A DNA stretch of 64,000 bases from Paramesorhizobium salinisoli (GCF_003335045.1 NZ_QOZG01000009.1:62001-126000); one strand, 5' to 3'. Positions 24,661-34,424 are shown, counted from the stretch's first letter. The notes: generated by a model from the letters alone, not told the origin. Program-made: numbers and translations.

Positions 24661-25581
24661 TCAGGTCTTCAGTCGCAGAACGATGTCCTGATCATAATTT
24701 CCAAAGCCTCGCCCGAAAATATTGATGCCTCCGGGGTGCTCGGCCGTTTCGGGCACCTCGATCCGCAGGCGGATGGACCTGTGGCCGAGGAGATCGAGAT
24801 CCCCAAGGCTTGCGTCTGAAACGCGTACGCCGTCGATGAATGTGCCGCTGGAGGTCACGCGAAAGCACTTCAGAACACCATACTGGCTGCCGCGAAGCTT
24901 CCACCAGTCCGGCGTATATTTTCCGCGCCGGTCGCCAAAGTCGCCTGGCGATGTCCAGGTGGCGACAGGCTTGCCATTGATCGATACGGTGATGTCAGAC
25001 GGCCAGTTGTCGGAGGTGCCTGGAACCTCCGACGAGAGTTCCAGGATCAGTTCCAGTTCCCTGACCTCCGTCCCCTTGATCCGGGCATTGTTTGGGAATT
25101 GGTAGTCCACGTAACCCCTTGTGAACCACAGCAATCCGGCTTTCATCCGGTCGGGGGTGAGGAAGGTATCCGGATTGTCGAGATACCCGATGATGCCGTC
25201 TTGCGCGCACATTCCGCAGGGCGCGGCGACGTCGTAGCCGCTGTAAAGGCCGACGGGCATGGCGACCTCGATCGCCTCGTCGGCCGTCCTTGCGGGGCTG
25301 GCAAAGGACAGCACGATCTCCTCGTGTACGGCGTGGCAGATCTTCTGATTGCCCTTGCGCGCCTTCTGCACTTCCGTGCGGATGAGGCCGACCTCTTCGA
25401 GCAGGTTGAGATGGGTGGAGGTAGTCGATTGCGGCAAATCCAGAATATCAGCGATCTCATTGACATTCAGGGACCCGCGCGAATGCAGCAGTTCCAGCAT
25501 CGACAGGCGCGCCGGAGCCGAGAGGCATTTCAAAACCTCCTTCCCGTTATCCGGGGTTATCATCAGAAACCGGTTGCTCAT
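24661..25581 (-). CDS. ArsR-type regulator with a large C-terminal domain
   Basis: A 306-residue protein. The first 85 residues form a winged helix of the ArsR type (LKCLSAPARLSMLELLHSRGSLNVNEIADILDLPQSTTSTHLNLLEEVGLIRTE). The remaining about 220 residues are a beta-rich domain, with CGMCAQDG and repeated beta-strand segments such as DITVSINGKPVATWTSPGDFGDRRGKYTPDWW that resemble a carbohydrate-type jelly-roll; this is inference. A metal-type ArsR lacks such a tail. The gene is immediately upstream of, and on the same strand as, the GH51-transport operon, so it is likely the arabinoside-responsive regulator. Arrangement is similar to other GH51 loci. Confidence 0.8.
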   Translation of the reverse strand: MSNRFLMITPDNGKEVLKCLSAPARLSMLELLHSRGSLNVNEIADILDLPQSTTSTHLNLLEEVGLIRTEVQKARKGNQKICHAVHEEIVLSFASPARTADEAIEVAMPVGLYSGYDVAAPCGMCAQDGIIGYLDNPDTFLTPDRMKAGLLWFTRGYVDYQFPNNARIKGTEVRELELILELSSEVPGTSDNWPSDITVSINGKPVATWTSPGDFGDRRGKYTPDWWKLRGSQYGVLKCFRVTSSGTFIDGVRVSDASLGDLDLLGHRSIRLRIEVPETAEHPGGINIFGRGFGNYDQDIVLRLKT

Positions 25582-25770
25582 GGCGATGTCCTCAGATCAT
25601 TTCAACCCGATCCATATCAGATAAGTTGATCTAATCAAGCTCGCGATCCAGGTGTTGCATGAGGGGTTTTGCCGGGTACTCTGCCAGCGCTGGGTTGATC
25701 CCTCCCGCCAGCTTGCCGTGCGCATTGCCGGTTGGCCGGCTACATCGGGCGGACCGAGCCGCCGTTCCAA

Positions 25771-27582
25771 TTACGCTATCTGTACCAAATGGCCTTCCGA
25801 GACATGGCGGTATGTTCTTGCCGGAGGCTGATAGCCGACCGGACGGACAGGACTCCTGAGTTCGTCATTGGAGATATTGCGGCGGATTCCCCGGCGAGCG
25901 GTATCCGGCACCGGAACCGCCGCCATCAATTTCTTCGTGTAGTCGTGCTGAGGATTGTCGAATATCGCGGCACGAGGGCCGATCTCGATAATCTCACCAA
26001 GATACATCACCGCCACGCGATGACTTACCCGTTCCACCACCGCCATGTCATGGCTGATGAACAGGAAGGCAAGGTTCAATCTCTGTTGCAGATCAAGGAG
26101 CAGATTGCAGACCTGCGCCTTGATCGAGACGTCCAGTGCGGAGACGCTTTCGTCCGCAACGATGACCTTCGGATCCAGCGAAAGTGCTCGGGCTATGGCG
26201 ATGCGCTGCCGCTGGCCACCGGAGAATTCGTGCGGATAGCGGTCCATCATTGTACTGGAGAGACCCACTTGTTCCAAAAGGTCACAAGCTTTTTCGCGCG
26301 CCTGACCTGCTGTCCCGAGCTTGTGTTTGACGAAGGGTTCGGCGATGGTGGATCCCACCTTCATTCGAGGATTGAGGCTGGAGAAGGGGTCCTGAAAGAT
26401 CATCTGGACGCTCTTGCGCATGCGGCGCAGGCCTGGCTGATCCAGGCGCAGTATATCATAGCCGTCGAGATGGATTTCGCCGTCCGTCGGCTCGACCAGC
26501 CGCAGGATAGACCGGCCGGTCGTCGACTTGCCGCAACCGGATTCGCCGACAAGGGACAAGGTCTCGCCCTGGAATAGATCGAAGGAGAGGTTTTCAACCG
26601 CGTGCACGGACCCTGTCTGGCGTCCGAGAATACCGGAACGAACGGGAAAGCGCGCGACGAGATTCTTCACAGCGAGGATTGGTGTCATTCCCCTGGCGAC
26701 GGTGCCGGCGACCTCAGACGGTTCCATCGTTTCACCGGTAGCTATGTCAACGACGGGAAAGCGCGTCGGCCATTTTCGGCCCTGCATCGAGCCGAGCCTG
26801 GGCACGGCGGCCAGGAGCGCGCGCGTATAGGGGTGCTGACCCCGTTGGAAAATCTCGTCGGTCGGCCCGGCCTCGACCTGCTGTCCACGATACATGACCA
26901 CGGTCCTGTCGGCGATTTCCGCCACGACACCCATGTCATGTGTGATGAAGAGGACCGACATGTCCTCTTCTTCCTGCAAAACCTTGATCAGGTCGAGGAT
27001 CTGCCCCTGAATGGTGACATCAAGCGCCGTGGTGGGTTCGTCTGCGATGAGGAGCCTGGGTCTGGAGGCCAGTGCCATGGCAATCATGACACGCTGCCGC
27101 ATTCCTCCCGAGAACTGGTGAGGATAGTCGTTGAAGCGCGCTCCGGCATTCGGAATCCGGACCTTCTCCAGCAGACGTATCGTCTCGGCGCGTGCCTCCT
27201 GCCGGGACATGCCCTTGTGACGCGTCAGGACTTCGCAGATCTGGCGGCCGATCGTGAAGATGGGATTGAGGCTGGTCATCGGCTCCTGGAAGATCATCGA
27301 GGCTTCGTTGCCGCGGACACCACGCATCTCTTTTTCGGAAAGCGCGAGCAGGTCCCTGTCGTTGAGCAGGATACTGCCTTCGATTCGGCTAAAACCGGGC
27401 GCCAGAAGCCTCATGATGGAAAGCGAAGTGACGCTCTTGCCGGAGCCGCTTTCCCCGACGATTGCAACCGTCTCGCCCGGTCGCACATCGAAGGAAACAT
27501 CACGAACCACACTCTTCCATACACCGCCCGACAGGAATGAGGTTGTGAGATTTCGGACGGACAAAATGGGCAGGTCGGCCAT
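25771..27582 (-). CDS. Dipeptide/oligopeptide ABC transporter ATPase, two fused domains
   Basis: A 603-residue protein joining two peptide-type ATPases (DppD-DppF, as in GsiA). Walker A appears twice, GESGSGKS and GESGCGKST; the signatures are [15 protein letters not shown] and [15 protein letters not shown]; Walker B are [12 protein letters not shown] and [12 protein letters not shown]. Each half ends with the oligopeptide-type C-terminal extension ([26 protein letters not shown]). It energises the permeases encoded at 29394 and 30260. The start follows the end of the gamma-glutamyltransferase gene by five bases. Last gene of the operon. Confidence 0.93.
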   Translation of the reverse strand: MADLPILSVRNLTTSFLSGGVWKSVVRDVSFDVRPGETVAIVGESGSGKSVTSLSIMRLLAPGFSRIEGSILLNDRDLLALSEKEMRGVRGNEASMIFQEPMTSLNPIFTIGRQICEVLTRHKGMSRQEARAETIRLLEKVRIPNAGARFNDYPHQFSGGMRQRVMIAMALASRPRLLIADEPTTALDVTIQGQILDLIKVLQEEEDMSVLFITHDMGVVAEIADRTVVMYRGQQVEAGPTDEIFQRGQHPYTRALLAAVPRLGSMQGRKWPTRFPVVDIATGETMEPSEVAGTVARGMTPILAVKNLVARFPVRSGILGRQTGSVHAVENLSFDLFQGETLSLVGESGCGKSTTGRSILRLVEPTDGEIHLDGYDILRLDQPGLRRMRKSVQMIFQDPFSSLNPRMKVGSTIAEPFVKHKLGTAGQAREKACDLLEQVGLSSTMMDRYPHEFSGGQRQRIAIARALSLDPKVIVADESVSALDVSIKAQVCNLLLDLQQRLNLAFLFISHDMAVVERVSHRVAVMYLGEIIEIGPRAAIFDNPQHDYTKKLMAAVPVPDTARRGIRRNISNDELRSPVRPVGYQPPARTYRHVSEGHLVQIA

Positions 27583-27587
27583 GGACT

Positions 27588-29372
27588 TTATCTTCCTACC
27601 GCGTATGCCTGCATCAGGCGTGGGGTCGCAGCGGCACGCATGAGCCCGTCCTTGTCCAGCCTTGCGGCCGTCAGGCGGCCGACCGACCAGGGATCGGCCA
27701 CCGTTATCTTGTGCCCGCGGCGTCTGAGTTCATCGAGCACACCAGCTCCAATATTGCTTTCCACCATGATCTCACCCGGCGAACTGGTGCGGGGATAGAA
27801 CGAGCCGGGAAAATGCGATGTGTGGAAGAGGGGCATGTCGATCGCCGCCTGCAGGTTCTTCTTGTGATGGACGTAGCGCAGGAAGAAGGGCAATTGCCAT
27901 TGGTCCTGCTGGTCGCCGCCGGGGGTGCCGAAAGCGAGGGTCGGTCGTCCCTGATGAAGCGCCAGCGATGGCGTGAGGGTCGTGCGGGGCCGTTTTCCGG
28001 GGGCCAGCGATGTGGGCAGGCCCGGTTTCAGCCAGAACATCTGGGCCCGCGAATTGAGCGCGAAACCAAGGTCGGGAATGACAGGGGAAGACTGCAGCCA
28101 GCCGCCCGAGGGCGTTGTCGAGACCATATTGCCCCAGCGGTCGATCACGTCGATGTGGACCGTGTCGCCGCGCTTTTCCGACAGGTGCGCCATCGTAGGT
28201 TCATAGACGGTACCCGTGCCACTCATCTCGCTCAGCATCGACAGGGTGAGATCATATTGATGGTCGTAGCCGGGAACCTTTCCCGGCCGCAATTCATGGG
28301 ACGCTTCAGCGCCGATCAGCTTGCGACGATCATGGTTGTAGCCATCGGACAGCAGGTGCCCGGTCGGCACCTGCGAGAACGCCGGGTCGCCATAATAGAC
28401 CTCCCGGTCGGCGAAGGCGAGCTTCATCGCCTCCACGACCACATGCACGAAATCCGGACCTGCCGGATCCATGGCGCCGATGTCCATGCCCTTCAGAAGC
28501 GCCAGGGACTGGAGAAGCACCGGACCTTGCCCCCAGGCCTGCGTCTTGGCGACCGTCCAGTCATGATAATCATAGGTCTGCGGCGGCTCGATGGTCGCCC
28601 GCCAGTTCGCCATATCCTCGCCGGTCAGCACAGCCTTGTGCCTGGAACCGCTGGCGTCCATGATTTCGGCATCCCGCAGATAGTCATCGATCGCCTCTGC
28701 AACGAAGCCGCGGTAGAAAGCATCGCGCGCGGCCTCGACCTGTTCCTCGCGGCCAGTCCTTGCCTCGGCCTGCGCGACGATGCGTTTCCAGGTTTCCGCA
28801 AGCACCGGATTCCTGAAGTTGGACTGCGGCGCGGGAACGGCCCCGCCGGGCACCCAGGTCTTGTATGAGGTCGGCCATTCCTTCTCGAAAAAGTCGGCGA
28901 GCCCCTTGATGGTGTCGGACACGCGGGCCAGCATCGGATGCCCCTGCTCGGCATAGAAGATCGCCGGCTCCAGCACATCGCGGACGCTCATCGTTCCATA
29001 ATCGCGCAGCATTAGCATCCAGCCGTCGAATGCGCCCGGAATGACGGTGGCAAGCAGTCCGTCACCCGGAATGAGCTTCAGTCCCTCGGCGGTATAATGT
29101 TCGATGGTGGCGCCGGCAGGGGCGGGCCCCTGGGCGCAGATAACCTCAACCCTGTCCTTCTTCTTCGAATAGATCACGGCGGGCATGTCGCCGCCCGGAC
29201 CGCAGAGATGCGGCTCGACGATTTGCAGCACGAAGCCTGTCGCGACGGCTGCGTCAAAGGCATTGCCGCCCTTTTCCAGTATGCCCATGCCGACCGCAGA
29301 AGCGATCCAGTGCGTGGATGTGACGACGCCGAAGGTGCCGAGGATTTCGGGCCGTGTCGTGAATTCAGTCAT
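27588..29372 (-). CDS. Gamma-glutamyltransferase family protein
   Basis: A 594-residue member of the Ntn-hydrolase GGT family. The self-cleavage site is GDTVHIDVIDRWGNMVSTTPSGGW, and T404 would become the N-terminal nucleophile of the small subunit. The early motif IVEPHLCGPGGDMPAVIY is the family GGxGGD box. There is no visible signal peptide, so the protein may be cytoplasmic, hydrolysing imported gamma-glutamyl peptides, glutathione or related amides. It lies inside the peptide ABC operon (21 bases after the permease), which supports a catabolic role. Related acyl-amide hydrolases share this fold, so the exact substrate is open. Confidence 0.87.
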   Translation of the reverse strand: MTEFTTRPEILGTFGVVTSTHWIASAVGMGILEKGGNAFDAAVATGFVLQIVEPHLCGPGGDMPAVIYSKKKDRVEVICAQGPAPAGATIEHYTAEGLKLIPGDGLLATVIPGAFDGWMLMLRDYGTMSVRDVLEPAIFYAEQGHPMLARVSDTIKGLADFFEKEWPTSYKTWVPGGAVPAPQSNFRNPVLAETWKRIVAQAEARTGREEQVEAARDAFYRGFVAEAIDDYLRDAEIMDASGSRHKAVLTGEDMANWRATIEPPQTYDYHDWTVAKTQAWGQGPVLLQSLALLKGMDIGAMDPAGPDFVHVVVEAMKLAFADREVYYGDPAFSQVPTGHLLSDGYNHDRRKLIGAEASHELRPGKVPGYDHQYDLTLSMLSEMSGTGTVYEPTMAHLSEKRGDTVHIDVIDRWGNMVSTTPSGGWLQSSPVIPDLGFALNSRAQMFWLKPGLPTSLAPGKRPRTTLTPSLALHQGRPTLAFGTPGGDQQDQWQLPFFLRYVHHKKNLQAAIDMPLFHTSHFPGSFYPRTSSPGEIMVESNIGAGVLDELRRRGHKITVADPWSVGRLTAARLDKDGLMRAAATPRLMQAYAVGR

Positions 29373-29393
29373 GATTGCAGTCCTTTTTTCAAT

Positions 29394-30263
29394 TCATGCT
29401 TCGCGTGGGTCGAGCGCATCGCGAAGGCCGTCGCCGAGGAGGTTGAAGCCCATCACGACGAGAAAGATTGCAGCACCGGGCCACATCGCCATCCAGGGTG
29501 CCTGCGTCAGGAAGTTCTTTGCCACGTTCAGCATCGATCCCCAGCTTGGCGCCGGCGCCTGTTGACCGAGCCCGAGGAATGAGAGGCTTGCTTCCGCGAT
29601 GATCGCGGTCGCCACTGTCAGCGTCGCCTGCACGATGATCGGCGCGAGGACGTTGGGCAGGATATAGCGCCACATGATGTCGAGATGGCCGAGGCCGACC
29701 GCCCGCGCACCTTCGACATAATCCTCCGTCTTGACCGCCAGAACCTGACCACGCGTCAGCCGCACGAAGATCGGCATCGCGGATAGACCGATTGCGATCA
29801 TCGCATTCATCAGGCTGGGTCCGAGAAAGGCGGCAAGCGCAATCGCGGTGATCAGGAAGGGCAGGGCGAGCAATGCGTCCGTGACCCGTGAGATCACCAG
29901 ATCCGCCCAGCCGCCGAAATAACCGGAGATGACGCCGAACGGCACGCCGATGATGACGGCGATTACGACGGAAACGACGCCTGCAAGCAGGGACGATTGA
30001 GCGCCCCAGATCATCCGAGACAGGATATCGCGTCCCAGATCGTCGGTGCCGAACCAATGGGCGGCAGACGGCGCCTTGCGAAGCGCCGTCCAGCTCGTCG
30101 CAAGCGGGTCGGCAATCGGCAGCAGGGGCGCCATGGCGGCAAGCACGGCAAAGAAGAGAATGATGACAAGGCCGACGACGGCCCCCTTGTTCGCCCGTAG
30201 TTTCCGCCACGCGCGGCTGGGCTCGCGGTTTGCCAATGGCGCGATGGTTTCGAGCACGGTCAT
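29394..30263 (-). CDS. Peptide ABC transporter permease (DppC type)
   Basis: A 289-residue inner-membrane protein with about six helices; the N-terminal cytoplasmic tail RAWRKLRANKGAVVGLVIILFFAVLAAMAP is typical of DppC. The EAA loop is VEGARAVGLGHLDIMWRYILPNVLAPI. The start overlaps the stop of the DppB-type gene by four bases (30260-30263); longer frames run back through that gene and are rejected. It pairs with the DppB-type permease and the fused ATPase. Confidence 0.92.
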   Translation of the reverse strand: MTVLETIAPLANREPSRAWRKLRANKGAVVGLVIILFFAVLAAMAPLLPIADPLATSWTALRKAPSAAHWFGTDDLGRDILSRMIWGAQSSLLAGVVSVVIAVIIGVPFGVISGYFGGWADLVISRVTDALLALPFLITAIALAAFLGPSLMNAMIAIGLSAMPIFVRLTRGQVLAVKTEDYVEGARAVGLGHLDIMWRYILPNVLAPIIVQATLTVATAIIAEASLSFLGLGQQAPAPSWGSMLNVAKNFLTQAPWMAMWPGAAIFLVVMGFNLLGDGLRDALDPREA

Positions 30264-31207
30264 AGATTTACCCTCAGGCGCGGGTTCAACAGGACGTAAA
30301 GGATATCGGCGACGAGATTCATGAGAATGAAGCCGATGGCCGTGCAAAGGACCACACCCTGGACGACGGCGTAGTCGCGGTTGAAGACGGCATCGACGAT
30401 GAGCTTGCCGAAGCCGGGAATGGTGAAGATCTGCTCCGTCAGCACCGCGCCGGCCAGGAGCTCTCCGAAGAGCAGTGCGCTCATCGTGACGATGGGGAGA
30501 AGCGCATTGCGGAAACTGTGGCTCATGACGATCGTCCATGGCGAGAGGCCTTTGGCGCGGGCTGTCCGGATATAGTCCGCGCTCAGGACGCCCAGCATGG
30601 AGGAGCGGGTGTGACGCATGATTTGCGCCGCGAGCCCGGTCCCAAGCACGAAGGCCGGCATAAGCGTCGTCTTGATCGACCGGACCGGATCGACGAAGAT
30701 CGATTCATACCCGGAGGCGGGCAACCAGCCGAGATTCACGGATACCAGCAGGATCAGCATGATGCCGAGCCAGAAATTCGGCAGCGACAATCCGCAAAGC
30801 GCAACGAAGTTGGCGAAATAGTCGATGGCGGTGTTCTTCCACACCGCGGCGAGGATGCCCATGGGAATACCGATCGCCAGGGCAAAAAACATCGCCATCA
30901 TCGCGAGCTGGATCGTCACCGGTAATTTCTGGCCGATCAGTTCCAGCACGGGCTGATTGGTGCGCAGCGATATGCCGAAATCGCCGGTGAGAATCCCGCC
31001 CAGCCAGTGAAAATATTGCATGATCACCGGATCATTCAGCCGGTATTTCTCACGCAGGAAGGCCAGGGTGGCGGGGTCGCGTTCCTCGCCGGCCATAGCC
31101 AGGATGGGGTCGCCGGGAAGAAGCTTCTGCAACGAGAAGACAAAGATCGAGATGATCAGAAGTGTCGGGATCGCGACCAGCAGGCGCTTTGCGATATAAA
31201 CAGGCAT
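30260..31207 (-). CDS. Peptide ABC transporter permease (DppB type)
   Basis: A 315-residue membrane protein. The N-terminus YIAKRLLVAIPTLLIISIFVFSL and the motif DPILAMAGEERDP followed by LREKYRLNDPVIMQYFHWLGGILTGDFGISL are characteristic of DppB/OppB. The EAA loop is DYIRTARAKGLSPWTIVMSHSFRNALLPI. First permease after the solute-binding gene. A 154-base spacer with a strong hairpin separates the two and may lower permease expression relative to the binding protein. Confidence 0.93.
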   Translation of the reverse strand: MPVYIAKRLLVAIPTLLIISIFVFSLQKLLPGDPILAMAGEERDPATLAFLREKYRLNDPVIMQYFHWLGGILTGDFGISLRTNQPVLELIGQKLPVTIQLAMMAMFFALAIGIPMGILAAVWKNTAIDYFANFVALCGLSLPNFWLGIMLILLVSVNLGWLPASGYESIFVDPVRSIKTTLMPAFVLGTGLAAQIMRHTRSSMLGVLSADYIRTARAKGLSPWTIVMSHSFRNALLPIVTMSALLFGELLAGAVLTEQIFTIPGFGKLIVDAVFNRDYAVVQGVVLCTAIGFILMNLVADILYVLLNPRLRVNL

Positions 31208-31230
31208 GGCAACGCCTCATATTTGGGAGG

Positions 31231-31253
31231 CCGCACGGGGCATTCCCGTGCGG
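31231..31253 (-). other. Stable hairpin between solute-binding and permease genes
   Basis: CCGCACGGG and CCCGTGCGG make a perfect 9-bp stem with a 5-base loop, 24 bases before the DppB-type start codon. No U run follows. Such hairpins commonly protect the binding-protein mRNA from 3' decay and so raise its level over the permeases. Confidence 0.6.
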
Positions 31254-31260
31254 CGAGAAG

Positions 31261-31345
31261 AGCGCCGCGCGTCCAATTGGACACGCAACGGACGCTCTAA
31301 CACTTTGAAATATTGTACGATTTCATCGTTAAATCGATTCCGATT
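31261..31345 (+). repeat. Palindromic intergenic repeat, copy 1 (diverged)
   Basis: AGCGCCGCGCGTCC-AATT-GGACACGCAACGGACGCT, followed by AACACTTTGAAAT and then AAATCG-ATT-CCGATTT, has the same order of modules as the element at 53209-53312. The inner GTCCAATTGGAC (31271-31282) is a perfect palindrome. This kind of element (GCGCC...GACGCT...CTTAAATCG..CGATTTAAGG) is one I recall from many rhizobial intergenic regions. Confidence 0.6.
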
Positions 31346-31361
31346 TAGGACTAATGCAAGC

Positions 31362-32882
31362 TCAGTCTTCGTTTTTAACGCCGACCAAGCGGATCATGCC
31401 GTCGGGTGACGGCGCGAAGCCGCTTACGCTTTTGTCGATCGCATAGGCATAGGGCTGATGACCCAGATAGACGATCGGCATATCGTCGTTTAGAATCAGG
31501 CCGGCGGCGTCATATTTCTCTTTGCGCACGGCATCGTCGGTGGAAGCCCGTGCATCATTCAAAAGCTTGTCGACCTCCGGGTTGCAATATTTGACGTCGT
31601 TGATGCCACCCTTGCAGGTGATGAACTGGTGGATATTGCCATCGGGATCGATGCGGCCCGACCAGTCGGAACGGGAGAAGACGTAATTTCCCGCCGTCTG
31701 CTCGGACAAAAGGGTCGCGAATTCGGTTGCCTTGAGCTTGACGTTGAAACCCGCTTCCGCCGCCATGGACTGGATCACCTGCATCATCTGCGTCTGGGTC
31801 GTATTGTTGGCGTGCTGAAGCTCGATCTCATAGGTCTCATGGCCGGCTTCCTTCATCAGGGCCTTTGCCTTTTCCACGTCGCGAGCGGGAACCGGAAGCG
31901 CCTTGTTGAACCATGGGCTGCTCGGCGGAAAGGGCTGGTTGCCAGCCATCGCGGTGCCTTCGAACACGATCTGGCTGATCGCCTCGCGATCGATTGACAG
32001 CGAGAAAGCCTGCCTCAGTCGCTTGTCCTTGCCGAAAGGATTATCGGCCAGAGGGCCATTGTCGATATTGACGTAGAGCGCCATGTAACCGGGTCCGATG
32101 ACATCGGCATAGGCGAGATCAGGGTCGGATTTCACGGACGCGGCATCCGATGCGGAAATACGCTCCGCCATGTCGAGATCGCCGGCTCTAAGGTTGGCAA
32201 GGCGAACGGTGGTATCGGGGATGGGCAGATAGGTGATCTTGTCGAGGAAGACCTGGTCCTTGTTCCAGTAATCCTGGAACTTCTCCAGCACGATGCGGTC
32301 CTGCTGGATCCGCTCGACGAATTTGAACGGCCCGGCGCACACGGGATGATTGCCGAAATTGGCGCCGAGTTCCGCTGCGGCCTTCGGCGAGACGATCATT
32401 CCGGCGCGGTCGGAAAGCTGGGCCAGCAGCGTTACATCAGGGCTTTTCAACGTGAACTTGACTTCGTACTCCCCGCTCGCCTCCACATTCTCCACCGAAG
32501 CCAGTTCGCTTTTGCGGCGGGATTCCGGAAGCGTCATGTTGCGCTCGATCGTGGCGACAACGGCTTGCGCATTGAACGGCGTGCCGTCATGGAACTTGAC
32601 GCCTTCGCGCAGTTTCATCGTCAGCGTTTTGCCGTCTGCGGACCAGTTCCACGCGGTGGCAAGCTGTGGGACGATCTTCATCTCCTGCGATATATCGACG
32701 AGCTTGTCGCACATCGCCGTGTAGACGATACGCCCAACAAAGGTACGCGATTGTGCGGGATCGAGAACGTCTGCATCGTCCTGCATGCCGATGCGCAATT
32801 CGGCGGATGTTGCCGGGAAGCCAATGACAGCAACCGTCAGAAGTGCCGTCGTCAATGTCGTCAGTGTCGTCAGTCTGTTCAT
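31362..32882 (-). CDS. Peptide ABC transporter solute-binding protein (family 5)
   Basis: A 506-residue periplasmic binding protein. The signal peptide ends FPATSA; the mature part has LRIGMQDDADVLDPAQSRTFVGRIVYTAMCDKLVD and WNWSADGKTLTMKLREGVKFHDGTPFNAQAVVATIERN, both signatures of DppA/OppA/GsiB. It captures peptides, or glutathione-like ligands to judge from the GGT gene in the operon. The signal peptide contains three Leu-Thr-Thr repeats from a 9-base tandem repeat. First gene of the operon; a GntR regulator lies directly upstream on the same strand. Confidence 0.92.
   Translation of the reverse strand: MNRLTTLTTLTTALLTVAVIGFPATSAELRIGMQDDADVLDPAQSRTFVGRIVYTAMCDKLVDISQEMKIVPQLATAWNWSADGKTLTMKLREGVKFHDGTPFNAQAVVATIERNMTLPESRRKSELASVENVEASGEYEVKFTLKSPDVTLLAQLSDRAGMIVSPKAAAELGANFGNHPVCAGPFKFVERIQQDRIVLEKFQDYWNKDQVFLDKITYLPIPDTTVRLANLRAGDLDMAERISASDAASVKSDPDLAYADVIGPGYMALYVNIDNGPLADNPFGKDKRLRQAFSLSIDREAISQIVFEGTAMAGNQPFPPSSPWFNKALPVPARDVEKAKALMKEAGHETYEIELQHANNTTQTQMMQVIQSMAAEAGFNVKLKATEFATLLSEQTAGNYVFSRSDWSGRIDPDGNIHQFITCKGGINDVKYCNPEVDKLLNDARASTDDAVRKEKYDAAGLILNDDMPIVYLGHQPYAYAIDKSVSGFAPSPDGMIRLVGVKNED
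32848..32874 (+). repeat. Three tandem 9-base units in a signal peptide
   Basis: GTCGTCAAT, GTCGTCAGT, GTCGTCAGT in tandem, reading on the coding (minus) strand as Leu-Thr-Thr three times in the signal peptide of the solute-binding protein. The unit keeps frame, so changes in number would alter only signal length. Confidence 0.7.
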
Positions 32883-32959
32883 GTTCTACCCTCTGATTTG
32901 GTTTATTGATCTGTTTTCTTATTGGCCGGCACTGCCGGCATTGGATTGTCGTCTCGCAA

Positions 32960-33754
32960 TCAGGATGCCTCGCTGAAGGAATTGCCTCCTGCATGTTCAA
33001 GGGTCGATTCAAGCGATGTCGCGCGAATAAGCCGCTCCTGCAGCATCAGGAGATGCTGGCGCATGGCTTCGCCTGCCCGTGCTGGATCCTTCGCAGCGAT
33101 CGCGTCGATGATGCTGAGGTGCTGTGCGAAAGAGAGGTTCAGTGTGTCACCCGTGCTGCGGGCACGCTCCCGGATAGCCTGCCATGCATCGTCCTGGCGG
33201 ACGCGGTTGACGACATCGAAGATGCTGAGGAACAACTGATTGCCTGCGCTTTGTGCAATCTGTCGATGCAGCGAGCCGTCCCATAGCTCCCGGGCATCCG
33301 CGTCCTCGCTTTCGATGATCTTGCGGGCAAGCTTCCGCATGCGATCGATTTCTCCCGGCTTTGCACGCATGGCGGCAAGCTGGGCCAGTTGAGGCTCGAT
33401 GCGAAGGCGCACTTCCATGATTTCCATGAAATCCGTGCCGGCAACAAGGGCATCGAATTGAACGTTCCGGTTTTCGGGCTTTTCTCCCACGAAGGTCCCT
33501 GCGCCCTGCCTGCGCCAGATCAGTCCCTCCGACTCGAGAACCTCCAGCGCCCGCCTTACCGCACGGCGTCCGGTACCCAGCATTTCCGCCAGCGACCGCT
33601 CGGTCAAAAATCGCCCTTCAGCATCCAACTGCCCTGCCGTCAGCAGTTCGCGGATGCGGTCCAGCGCGTAGTTGGAATTGTTATGGGGGGCGGGTTTCAA
33701 GCTGCACCATTCCGCGTACCAATTCAGGATTGGTGCAGTGGAAGGTATTTTCAA
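32960..33754 (-). CDS. GntR-family regulator, FadR/FCD type
   Basis: A 264-residue protein with an N-terminal winged helix (ALDRIRELLTAGQLDAEGRFLTERSLAEMLGTGRRAVRRALEVLESEGLIWRRQGAGTFVG) and an all-helical FCD ligand-binding domain (LRIEPQLAQLAAMRAKPGEIDRMRKLARKIIE... DGSLHRQIAQSAGNQLF... FAQHLSIIDAIAAKDPARAGEAMRQHL), where the D, H, H residues usually bind a metal. It lies 77 bases upstream of the peptide ABC operon on the same strand and probably controls it in response to an amino or organic acid. The true start may be somewhat downstream of 33754, as the first 25 residues are not typical. Confidence 0.87.
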   Translation of the reverse strand: MKIPSTAPILNWYAEWCSLKPAPHNNSNYALDRIRELLTAGQLDAEGRFLTERSLAEMLGTGRRAVRRALEVLESEGLIWRRQGAGTFVGEKPENRNVQFDALVAGTDFMEIMEVRLRIEPQLAQLAAMRAKPGEIDRMRKLARKIIESEDADARELWDGSLHRQIAQSAGNQLFLSIFDVVNRVRQDDAWQAIRERARSTGDTLNLSFAQHLSIIDAIAAKDPARAGEAMRQHLLMLQERLIRATSLESTLEHAGGNSFSEAS

Positions 33755-34004
33755 AAGCCAGTCAAGCCACTCTCTTAGCCCGGTTCTGGCTTGCCTAAAA
33801 CAAATGCAGGCGTTTGTTGCCGGCTAGCCGGTCTTGAAATACGTTGCGATGAGGGCGACGCCGATTTGTCGGAGCGATCACGCCAGTTCTCACATTTTTG
33901 ATCCCCAGGGGGACTCCAATGGCTTTAGAGAATAGTGTTCCCGCGATATGGTGGGTGTCAGACCTTTGGTTTCGCCCCTGAATGTGGTGAAAAGCTTTAT
34001 TGTG

Positions 34005-34424
34005 ATGATGAGAAACGCAACTGTTGCCGGCCTGCTTTTTCTTGGCGTCATGCCTGCTTTGGCTGAGACGAACAATTTTGATTGCAACAATGCATTGACG
34101 CAGGCGGAAATGGATAGCTGTGCCAGCCAAGCCTATGAAGCAGCCGACGCCGAGCTCAACAAGGTCTATAAGCAGGTTGTGGCGGCGATGCAGGCCAAGG
34201 ACAAGGCAGGTCCTCAAGCCAATGGCGATTCAGGCAGCGCGCTGGAGGCGCTGAGACAGGCACAGCGCGCCTGGATCAGCTACCGAGACCGCCAGTGCGA
34301 ACTCGCCGGTCTCGAAGCGCGAGGTGGTACGATGGAACCGATGCTGGTGTCTTCCTGCCTTGCGCGACTGACCCGCTCGCGCACAAAGCAGCTCAAGCAG
34401 ATCCTCCTGTCATCGGAACGTTAA
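34005..34424 (+). CDS. LprI-family exported protein
   Basis: A 139-residue protein. The start is placed at ATG 34005, giving a signal peptide MMRNATVAGLLFLGVMPALAET; the frame extends further but without a ribosome-binding site. The mature part is an LprI/DUF1311 domain: NFDCNNALTQAEMDSCASQAYEAADAELNKVYKQVVAAM and LRQAQRAWISYRDRQCELAGLEARGGTMEPMLVSSCLARLTRSRT, with four Cys in conserved spots. LprI domains inhibit lysozymes of the i or c type. It overlaps no other gene and is followed three bases later by a GT29-like gene. Confidence 0.82.
   Translation: MMRNATVAGLLFLGVMPALAETNNFDCNNALTQAEMDSCASQAYEAADAELNKVYKQVVAAMQAKDKAGPQANGDSGSALEALRQAQRAWISYRDRQCELAGLEARGGTMEPMLVSSCLARLTRSRTKQLKQILLSSER

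Noticed and set aside
26602-27540. 312-residue plus-strand frame opposite the fused ATPase
   Set aside because: Mirror of a GC-rich ATPase gene; no domain visible.
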